DNA of 64,000 nt from Burkholderia metallica (lineage in GTDB: Bacteria > Pseudomonadota > Gammaproteobacteria > Burkholderiales > Burkholderiaceae). The stretch spans positions 391,313-455,312 of the forward strand of contig NZ_CADFDB010000006.1 in the NCBI RefSeq assembly GCF_902832845.1. Direction: 5' to 3'. Both the position numbers and the translations under genes were made by a program. Below the pieces are notes generated by a model. The model made no database searches. It was not told the origin of the DNA and saw nothing but the letters and a program-made list of their open reading frames with translations. Positions 57,822 through 64,000 of this stretch are shown here, in pieces (position 1 is the stretch's first letter; each line of letters opens with the position of its first letter).

Positions 57822-59123
57822 ATGACATCCGCTTCTTCGTCCCGATCCGCCTGGACGTACGAGAACAGGCTGCTGCTGATCCTGTTCATGACGTTCGGCT
57901 TCGTGTTCTTCGACCGCCTCGCGCTGTCGTTCCTGTTCCCGTTCATGTCGGCCGAGCTGCACCTGACGAATGCGCAGCTCGGCATGGTGTCGTCCGCGCT
58001 CGCGCTCACGTGGGCGCTGTCGGGCGCCGCCACCGGCGCGTGGTCCGACGCGCGCGGCACGCGCAAGCCGCTGCTGGTCGCGGCCGTGCTCGGTTTTTCC
58101 GTGTGCTCGGCGTTGTCCGGGCTCGTCGGCGGCTTCGCGAGCCTGATCGCGTTTCGCGCGCTGATGGGCATCGCCGAAGGCCCCGTGCTGCCGCTGTCGC
58201 AGTCGCTGATGGTCGAGAGTTCGACCCCCAGCCGCCGCGGGCTGAACATGGGCCTGCTGCAAGGCTCCGCCGCCGGCCTGCTCGGCGCAATGATCGGGCC
58301 GCCGGTGGTCATCGGCATCGCGACCGTGTACGGCTGGCGCGAAGCGTTCTACGTGTCGTGCATTCCGGGCTTCCTGATCGCGTTCTGCATCTGGCGCTGG
58401 GTGCGCGAAGTGCCGCCCGGCGGCGTGCGGCACGCACAGGCCGATACCGCCGGCGCGGCGGCCGCGAGCGGCGCCGCGGTCAGCCGCTGGGCACTGCTGA
58501 AGGAACGCAACATCCTGCTCTGCGTGCTGATCAGCTGCTTCTTTCTCACGTGGTTCGTCGTGATCATCTCGTTCGCGCCGGTATTCCTCGTGGAGAGCCG
58601 CCACCTGTCGCCGTCCGACATGGGCGTCGTGATGACCTGTCTCGGCGCCGCGTGGGTGTTCTGGGGCTTCGCGGTGCCGGCGATCTCCGACCGGATCGGC
58701 CGCAAGCCGACGATGATCGTGTTCGCGTTGATCGCGGCCGCATGCCCGATGGTGATGATCCACGTCGGCTCGGTCTGGGCGCTCGGCGCGCTCGTGTTCG
58801 TCACCTACACGGGCCTCGGCTGCTTCACGCTGTTCATGGCGACGATCCCGGCCGAGACGGTGCCGCCGCGCGCAATCGCGAGCGCGCTCGGGCTGATCAT
58901 GGGCGCGGGCGAGCTGATCGGCGGCTTCGTCGCGCCGACCGTCGCTGGCTTCGCGGCGGACAGGTACGGCCTGCAGTTCGCGATGTGGACGTCGACCACC
59001 GGCGCGATCCTCGCGTGCGTGCTGTCGTTCGGCCTCGTCGAAACCGCGCCCGCCGTGTTGCGCAAGCGCGCGCCCGCAGGCGCCGCCGGCCGCCTCGACA
59101 CGCCAAACCTCGGAGGACGCTGA
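57822..59123 (+). CDS. MFS transporter
   Basis: A 433-residue twelve-segment transporter. The opening YENRLLLILFMTFGFVFFDRLALSFLFPFM (in pieces) and the loop GAWSDARGTRKPLLVAAVLG, repeated as SDRIGRKPTMIV in the second half, are typical of ACS (anion:cation symporter)/AAHS-related MFS proteins. The likely role is uptake of the substrate or an organic acid made by the cluster. It lies 18 bp after the cupin gene and its stop is 1 bp before the start of the zinc dehydrogenase, so the four genes form one operon. Confidence 0.88.
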   Translation: MTSASSSRSAWTYENRLLLILFMTFGFVFFDRLALSFLFPFMSAELHLTNAQLGMVSSALALTWALSGAATGAWSDARGTRKPLLVAAVLGFSVCSALSGLVGGFASLIAFRALMGIAEGPVLPLSQSLMVESSTPSRRGLNMGLLQGSAAGLLGAMIGPPVVIGIATVYGWREAFYVSCIPGFLIAFCIWRWVREVPPGGVRHAQADTAGAAAASGAAVSRWALLKERNILLCVLISCFFLTWFVVIISFAPVFLVESRHLSPSDMGVVMTCLGAAWVFWGFAVPAISDRIGRKPTMIVFALIAAACPMVMIHVGSVWALGALVFVTYTGLGCFTLFMATIPAETVPPRAIASALGLIMGAGELIGGFVAPTVAGFAADRYGLQFAMWTSTTGAILACVLSFGLVETAPAVLRKRAPAGAAGRLDTPNLGGR

Positions 59124-59124
59124 C

Positions 59125-60246
59125 ATGCGCGCACTTCAATGGCATGGCCCGCGCGACGTCCGTCTCGTGGAAATCGACACGCCGCGCGTCGGCGCCGGCG
59201 ACGTGCGCATCGCGGTCGCATATTGCGGGATCTGCGGCAGCGACCTGCACGAATATGCGGACGGCCCGCATGCGATCCCGGTCGACGCACCGCATCCGCT
59301 GTCGCGCCGCACCGCGCCGCTGACGCTCGGCCACGAGTTCTGCGGCACCGTCGTCGAAGTCGGCGAAGACGTGACGTCACTGCGCGCGGGCGACCGTGTC
59401 GCCGTCGAACCCGAATACCGCTGCAGCCAGTGCGCGTACTGCCGGTCGGGGTCGTACAACCTGTGCGTGTCGATGGGCTTCGCCGGACTGATGGGCGACG
59501 GCGGGATGGCCGACTTCGCGGTCGTGCCGGCCTACATGCTGCATCGTCTGCCGGACGACGTGAGTCTCGAACAGGCCGCGGTGATGGAGCCGGCCGCCGT
59601 CGCGCTGCACGCGCTGCGCCGCGGCCAACTGCGGCTCGGCGAAACCTGTGCGGTATTCGGCCTCGGGCCGATCGGCCTGCTGCTGATCACGCTCGCGAAG
59701 CTGCAGGGCGCAACCACGATCGTGGCCGTCGACGTATCGCCCGAACGGCTCGCGGCAGCCACGCGCTTTGGCGCGACGCATGCGTTCGATGCGCGGGCGT
59801 ACGACGCACCGGCGCTGCAGGACGCGATCCGCGCGGCCACCGGCGGGCTCGGCGTCGACGCGAGTTTCGAAGCGGCCGGGCTGCAGGCCACGTTCGAATC
59901 GGCGATGCGGGCGTTGCGCAAGGGCGGCCGCGTCGTGATGGTCGGCCTGATGCCGCATGCGGGCTTCGACGCGTTCCGCGCGGTCAACGACGAGCTGACC
60001 TTCACGGCAAGCGTCGGCTACCGGCATGCGTACGAAGACCTGCTGCGTATCGTCGCATCGGGCGCGCTCGACCTCACGTCGATCGTCACGCGCACCGTGT
60101 CGCTCGAAGACGCCATCACCGACGGCTTCGACGCACTGCTCGCCGATCGCACGCAGATCAAGATCCTCGTTTCACCCGCGCAGCGGCCGGCCCGTCGCGC
60201 ACACCTCACCGGGAGCATCGAGCATGAGTCGTCAGTGGACGTTTGA
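59125..60246 (+). CDS. Zinc-dependent medium-chain dehydrogenase (2,3-butanediol dehydrogenase-like)
   Basis: A 373-residue MDR enzyme. Catalytic zinc ligands lie in [11 protein letters not shown] (Cys about 34 and neighbours) and GHEFCG (His-Glu); structural zinc cysteines are in [15 protein letters not shown] (about 93-107). The Rossmann segment [21 protein letters not shown] follows. The HEYADGP stretch and the spacing resemble 2,3-butanediol/sorbitol dehydrogenases. It starts 1 bp after the MFS stop with CGGAGGA before it, and overlaps the SDR gene by 23 bp. It probably interconverts a hydroxyketone and a diol or alcohol in the cluster's pathway. Confidence 0.9.
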   Translation: MRALQWHGPRDVRLVEIDTPRVGAGDVRIAVAYCGICGSDLHEYADGPHAIPVDAPHPLSRRTAPLTLGHEFCGTVVEVGEDVTSLRAGDRVAVEPEYRCSQCAYCRSGSYNLCVSMGFAGLMGDGGMADFAVVPAYMLHRLPDDVSLEQAAVMEPAAVALHALRRGQLRLGETCAVFGLGPIGLLLITLAKLQGATTIVAVDVSPERLAAATRFGATHAFDARAYDAPALQDAIRAATGGLGVDASFEAAGLQATFESAMRALRKGGRVVMVGLMPHAGFDAFRAVNDELTFTASVGYRHAYEDLLRIVASGALDLTSIVTRTVSLEDAITDGFDALLADRTQIKILVSPAQRPARRAHLTGSIEHESSVDV

Positions 60247-60946
60247 GGGCCGGTCCGTCGTTGTGACGGGCGGCACGTCGGGCATCGGTGCCCGCACGGC
60301 GCTGCGGTTCGCGCAAGCGGGCGCGTCGGTCGTCGCGCTCGGGCTCGATGCGGCCGGCCCGCATGCGCCCGTGCATGCGGGCATCCGGTGTGTGGAACTC
60401 GACGTGACCGACAGCGATGCGCTGACGCGCACGATCGCGGCGCTGCCGCGGCTCGACGTGCTCGTCAACGGCGTCGGCATCAGCCGGCACGCGGACGAAT
60501 ACCGGATGGACCAGTTCGAGCTCGTGCTGAACGTGAACCTGACGTCGGTGATGCGCGCATCGGACGCCGCCCGGCCAGCGCTGTCCGCGCACGGCGGCAG
60601 CATCGTCAACGTCGCGTCGATGTACACGTACTTCGGCAGCAAGGACCGCCCCGCGTACAGCGCGAGCAAAGGCGGCATCGCGCAGCTCACGCGCTCGCTC
60701 GCGCAGGCGTGGGCCGATCGCGGCATCCGCGTGAACGCGGTCGCGCCCGGCTGGATCGATACACCGCTCAGCCGCGGCCTGATGGCCGACACGCACGCGT
60801 CGCGGCGCATCCTCGAGCGCACGCCGCTCGGGCGCTGGGGAACGGCCGACGAAGTCGCGGACGTGATCCTGTTCCTGTGCTCGCCCGGTGCGTCGTTCGT
60901 GACCGGTGCGGTCGTGCCGGTCGACGGCGGGTATTCGACGGTCTAG
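60224..60946 (+). CDS. Short-chain dehydrogenase/reductase
   Basis: A 240-residue classical SDR. It has the cofactor motif [18 protein letters not shown] (about 11-28), NGVGISR (NAG-like motif at about 82), and the active site [14 protein letters not shown] with Ser in VNVASMYTY. The C-terminal [15 protein letters not shown] and [13 protein letters not shown] are standard. The ATG at 60224 overlaps the previous gene by 23 bp after GGGAGCATCGAGC. It closes the cupin operon; a 7-bp hairpin follows. The substrate is inferred to be a hydroxyl intermediate of the same pathway. Confidence 0.9.
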   Translation: MSRQWTFEGRSVVVTGGTSGIGARTALRFAQAGASVVALGLDAAGPHAPVHAGIRCVELDVTDSDALTRTIAALPRLDVLVNGVGISRHADEYRMDQFELVLNVNLTSVMRASDAARPALSAHGGSIVNVASMYTYFGSKDRPAYSASKGGIAQLTRSLAQAWADRGIRVNAVAPGWIDTPLSRGLMADTHASRRILERTPLGRWGTADEVADVILFLCSPGASFVTGAVVPVDGGYSTV

Positions 60947-60961
60947 TGCAGTGCGCGCGGG

Positions 60962-60983
60962 CCGCGGCTTTCTTCGGCCGCGG
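60962..60983 (+). terminator. Hairpin after the cupin operon
   Basis: CCGCGGC (60962-60968) and GCCGCGG (60977-60983) with an 8-nt pyrimidine-rich loop, 15 bp after the SDR stop. No T tract, so moderate support. Confidence 0.5.
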
Positions 60984-61084
60984 TCGAATCGGCACCTCGG
61001 CCGATTCAGGTTTGCTCATACTAATCAGTAGTCCAATCAAAAAATATCCGACCCGATCTGAAACATGTGAGGAGCACATTGGAG

Positions 61085-62176
61085 ATGACGAAAAAGACCC
61101 TTCTGGCGCTCGCGGCATGTGCCATTCCCGCCGCGTCGTTCGCACAGAGCAGCGTGACGATGTTCGGGCTGATGGACGCCGGCATCAGCTATGTCAGCAA
61201 TCAAGGCGGCCACGGCGCCGCGAAATTCGACGACAACATCTTCTTTCCGAACTTGCTCGGTTTCGAAGGCAAGGAGGATCTCGGCGCGGGCACGCGTGCG
61301 ATCTTCCGGCTCGTCAACCAGTATTCGCTCGGCAACGGGTCGATCATCGGCGGCGGGCTGTTTGCCCGCACCGCCTATGTCGGGTTGCAGAACGATCGCT
61401 ACGGCACGCTGACACTAGGCAATCAGTACGAGTTCATGGTCGATTCGCTGGCCGCGAGCGGCAACGAGATCGCGCAGGATCTCGTCGGCCTGTACGGCTT
61501 TCGCAACGGGCCGTTCGACAAGCTCGCGCTGCCGAACAACCCGACCGGCGCCTTCGACTGGGACCGCGTCGCGGGCAGCAATCGCGTCGCGAATTCGGTC
61601 AAGTACACGAGCCCGTCGCTGGCGGGCCTCACGTTCGGCGCGCTGTACGGCTTCGGCAACGTCGCGGGGTCGGTCGGCGCGAACAACACGGTCAGCGTCG
61701 GCGCAAGCTACGACAACGGCCCGTTCGGCGCGGGCGCCGCCTATACGAACCAGAAATACAGCGCGGCCGGCGGGCGGCCGCCCACCAGCGTGCGCAACTG
61801 GGGCGCGGGCATGCACTACACGGTCGGCACGGTCACCGCAAAGGCGCTCTTCACGACCGTGCGCAACGCGCAGAACGGCGCGGGCGCATGGTCGGCGGAA
61901 GCAGGTGCCGCGTGGCGCCCGTCGCCCGCGTGGGTGGTCGGCGCGAGCTACACGTACATGAAAGGCAACGACACGCTCGACGATGCGCACGCACACCAGT
62001 TCCTGGCTGCCGTCCAGTACTGGCTGTCGAAACGCACGATGGTGTACGTCGCGGGCGTTCATCAGCGAGCCGGTCATGGCAGCAGCGCGCAGATCAACGG
62101 CGTGATGGATGCCGACGGCGCATCGAGCGGCGCGCAGCAGTCGATCGCGCGGATCGGGTTCAGTACGCGGTTCTGA
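61085..62176 (+). CDS. Outer membrane porin (Omp32/OpcP-type)
   Basis: A 363-residue Gram-negative porin of the beta-barrel type common in Burkholderiales. The signal peptide MTKKTLLALAACAIPAASFAQ is cut after SFA, and the barrel starts with SSVTMFGLMDAGISYVSN. Loop and strand segments FEGKEDLGAGTRAIFRL, TAYVGLQNDRYGTLTLGNQYE and the C-terminal IARIGFSTRF ending in Phe, a BAM-recognition signal, are all present. The ATG at 61085 is chosen so the signal peptide begins at residue 1; a GTG six codons up is less likely. It is a separate unit after the SDR hairpin, but probably supplies the cluster's substrate. Confidence 0.92.
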   Translation: MTKKTLLALAACAIPAASFAQSSVTMFGLMDAGISYVSNQGGHGAAKFDDNIFFPNLLGFEGKEDLGAGTRAIFRLVNQYSLGNGSIIGGGLFARTAYVGLQNDRYGTLTLGNQYEFMVDSLAASGNEIAQDLVGLYGFRNGPFDKLALPNNPTGAFDWDRVAGSNRVANSVKYTSPSLAGLTFGALYGFGNVAGSVGANNTVSVGASYDNGPFGAGAAYTNQKYSAAGGRPPTSVRNWGAGMHYTVGTVTAKALFTTVRNAQNGAGAWSAEAGAAWRPSPAWVVGASYTYMKGNDTLDDAHAHQFLAAVQYWLSKRTMVYVAGVHQRAGHGSSAQINGVMDADGASSGAQQSIARIGFSTRF

Positions 62177-62623
62177 CTTGGGCATGTTCTGTCTGCGGTC
62201 GGGTAGCCGGGGCGGACGGCGAAGGGGCGGTGCCGGTTCGGCGCCGCCGCCGCGCTCCTGCCCGGCAGTGGCTATCGAAACGCATCGCTTTCCGCATGTT
62301 CCGCATCGCCGCATCGAGACGGCGTGACGGCGTGACACCGAAACGCCGGCGAAACAGCCGCGCGAAATACGCGACATCGGCATTGGAGAAGCCCGACTGC
62401 AGCCCGAAACGCGTGATGCTCGCCCCGTCGGCGCCGCTCTGCGACAGCACGTCGTCGCGCCACGCCAGCACGCGAGCTTCGCGGGGCGCGACGTAACCCG
62501 TCGACTGACGCGATCCGCGTACAAGGGCTGCGCGGCAAGCGTCAGACGGATCGCAACGGATCGCGCCGATCTTTCGCTCCAGGACCGATGAGAAACTTCA
62601 TCGCGTCGTGGAAGAGATTATTT
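62177..62623. other. Region of gene remnants between porin and desaturase
   Basis: 447 bp without an intact gene. On the minus strand it contains part of an AraC C-terminal domain, described separately. The plus strand has nothing convincing. Confidence 0.5.
62277..62471 (-). pseudogene. AraC family regulator remnant (C-terminal helix-turn-helix)
   Basis: About 65 residues read ITRFGLQSGFSNADVAYFARLFRRRFGVTPSRRLD in pieces, which matches the second helix-turn-helix of AraC proteins (GFS-x-YF-x-R-x-F-x-x-x-F-G-x-TP). The first HTH and the sensing domain are absent; the frame upstream gives RQSTGYVAPREARVLAWRDD, and another frame reads RLTLAAQPLYADRV, suggesting a frameshift or deletion. The fragment runs on into unrelated sequence. 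It is probably the leftover of a regulator of the porin or desaturase gene. Confidence 0.5.
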
Positions 62624-64000
62624 CTATCTTTGACCACCACGGCGCGAAGCACCCGACCAGAGCAATGCAAGCAATTGCCGCGAACACATAACCGGCTCGT
62701 CGGACGCACGCAATCCAGGCAAGCGATGCCATGCCACACCGGGTTCGCGATGATGCTGCTGGTGATAGTTGATGTTGTACGGCCAGATAAAGAAGCGGCC
62801 CACCAACCCGACGCGCCACGAATAAGTCCAGTCATTCCAGCCAGCCGTGACACCCGGCCCGCCACTGTGCTCCGCAATACTCCGGATCTTCTGCACCAGC
62901 GCCCCGATCGTCACGAGAGGAACGAACCAGAGCGTCGCAAGCGTCAGCAGTTCGCGTACTGTGCATGCATGCACGAGCGGCACGAGCAGGATGCCCCATG
63001 TCGCTATCGCCGCAAGCAGCGGCCGTGACATGGACGCGCCACGCCCGTTCGCACGCCGGTATGCGCGCATGTTTTTCACCATGTTGACCAGGAACAAATC
63101 ACCGAGCAGTTGCCGGACGAGCGGGAGTGTGTCGAGCGGCGCGAATTTCCATGGCTGCGCGTGATACAGATAATTCCGCTCAGGATCTTCCGAAGTCCCG
63201 ACGTGTCGATGGTGCGCGAGATGCAGCGGGCGATAAAATTCGATGGGCACGAGTCCCGGTACGCCGATTGCCAGGTTGATCAGAAAGTCGTTCGCGAAAC
63301 GGCGGCGGGTCAAATGATAGTGCGTCGCGTCGTGATACAGAATGAACAACGCGTGTTGCCGGGTCGCGACAACCACGGCCGCGACGAGATAGCCTCCCCA
63401 ATGCCCCACTGATAACGCAACTCGCAGCGTCACGACGATACATAGCCATTCCAGCAGCAATGCGGCGGCCGTACGCAGGTCAACGTCGAGACGAATGAGC
63501 ACGGTCGTCGCACCGCCCACGCCAATACCGAGTGCGAGCCCCGCGAGCATGTCCGCGAGCAGATGCTGTCCGGTCGTCAAGACCGTGAGCGCCAGCATTG
63601 CGCTCCACGCAGCGTAATAGCGCGCCGCACGGACACGTAGCGCAGCCAACACCACCGTTACAGCCACAGGCAGCGCCACATGCCCGCATGGACTGGCGGC
63701 GAGCGGCGTGTCGATCCGATACAGCCACGCGATCCATCCTGTCGCAGCCGGCGAGCGGCTCACCGCAGTCGGCCACAACAGATGACTGACGATACACAAG
63801 CCTGCGGCAAGCGCACCCGCAAAAAACGCGGGCAGCAGCCAATTTCGGCCTCGGCCGAACCAGACGATCGACGGCATCACGAGCGCGTAACTCAAATAAA
63901 GCGGCACGCTGGCGGACACGCGCGGAATGAGCGCATCGTATGGCCCCGGACGCAACAGCGCCACGGGTGCCATCGGCGCGTGTGTGACCCAGAAGTACAG
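62624..64000 (-). CDS. PAP2-family phosphatase/fatty acid desaturase fusion (5' end outside window)
   Basis: The frame is open to the right edge (LYFWVTHAP before the first ATG at 63973), so at least 458 residues are present and the N-terminus is missing. The first half is a six-segment PAP2-like domain with SPCGHVALPVAV (the SGH-type motif, about 95-106 from that ATG) and TGQHLLADMLAGLALG (the SxxxHxxxD-type motif). The second half is a membrane fatty acid desaturase with three histidine boxes: YHDATHYH, HLAHHRHVG and YHQQHHREPG. Together they suggest an enzyme of lipid remodelling in the inner membrane. No frameshift separates the two halves. The PAP2 motifs depart from consensus, so phosphatase activity is uncertain. 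Alternatives are a lipid hydroxylase or a phosphotransferase. Confidence 0.85.
   Translation of the reverse strand: MYFWVTHAPMAPVALLRPGPYDALIPRVSASVPLYLSYALVMPSIVWFGRGRNWLLPAFFAGALAAGLCIVSHLLWPTAVSRSPAATGWIAWLYRIDTPLAASPCGHVALPVAVTVVLAALRVRAARYYAAWSAMLALTVLTTGQHLLADMLAGLALGIGVGGATTVLIRLDVDLRTAAALLLEWLCIVVTLRVALSVGHWGGYLVAAVVVATRQHALFILYHDATHYHLTRRRFANDFLINLAIGVPGLVPIEFYRPLHLAHHRHVGTSEDPERNYLYHAQPWKFAPLDTLPLVRQLLGDLFLVNMVKNMRAYRRANGRGASMSRPLLAAIATWGILLVPLVHACTVRELLTLATLWFVPLVTIGALVQKIRSIAEHSGGPGVTAGWNDWTYSWRVGLVGRFFIWPYNINYHQQHHREPGVAWHRLPGLRASDEPVMCSRQLLALLWSGASRRGGQR

Noticed and set aside
60982-60996. Third copy of the AraC-type motif before the porin
   Set aside because: Only GTCGAATCGGC resembles the motif; the remaining blocks are missing and the segment overlaps a hairpin, so chance similarity is likely.

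Overview
The window is high-GC DNA (roughly two-thirds G+C) packed with genes whose make-up (AraC, LysR and MocR regulators beside catabolic operons, a protocatechuate branch, a VgrG/Tle1 type VI secretion island, an Omp32-type porin, MASE1 and FNR-type proteins) points to Burkholderia, most likely the B. cepacia complex. The dense accessory catabolism suits a secondary replicon, but replicon and species are inferred, not read. I found no tRNA, rRNA, CRISPR array, intact insertion sequence or prophage.

0-5 kb: the end of a polyol catabolic operon (alcohol dehydrogenase C-terminus, sugar ABC ATPase, AraC regulator, xylulokinase), then a MerR regulator fused to a P-loop domain behind a classic MerR promoter. 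5-10 kb: Tat-exported epoxide hydrolase, TauE/SafE exporter, a MocR regulator behind three direct repeats, and a GcvA-like LysR. 10-14.5 kb: an operon with a split transketolase, a 3-hydroxyisobutyrate-dehydrogenase-family reductase and an MHS-type transporter; the substrate is unknown. 14.6-24 kb: a second MocR with GNAT and azoreductase genes, a MASE1-PAS protein with no output domain followed by a hydrolase with a cysteine nucleophile, a parvulin and a secreted repeat protein. 24.5-30.5 kb: a DctA symporter, a three-gene glycan cluster (glycosyltransferase, methyltransferase-like, deacetylase) that starts from a 10-codon leader ORF, an inverted-repeat cluster, a truncated puuD and a LysE exporter.

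30.5-38.6 kb: pcaIJBDC, an AAHS transporter, pobA and a LysR regulator, the 4-hydroxybenzoate/protocatechuate route to succinate and acetyl-CoA; pcaGH and pcaF are not in the window. 38.6-45.7 kb: folE with a pteridine-reductase-like SDR, cysE, two small unknown proteins, a universal stress protein beside an FNR, and the argP/argO pair. 45.7-51.7 kb: vgrG, DUF4123 adaptor, lipoprotein and Tle1 phospholipase on the minus strand, a complete type VI effector cargo module.

52-62.2 kb: aldo/keto reductase, then a catabolic block of two AraC regulators, GMC oxidoreductase, dihydroxyacetophenone-dioxygenase-like cupin, MFS transporter, zinc dehydrogenase, SDR and porin. A shared ~30-bp motif precedes the GMC and cupin genes and ties them into one regulon. 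At the right edge an AraC remnant borders an unusual PAP2-fatty acid desaturase fusion that runs off the window.

The best candidates for undescribed biology are the split-transketolase pathway, the two-AraC cupin/GMC regulon, the PAP2-desaturase fusion, the MerR-NTPase and the leader-coupled glycan operon.
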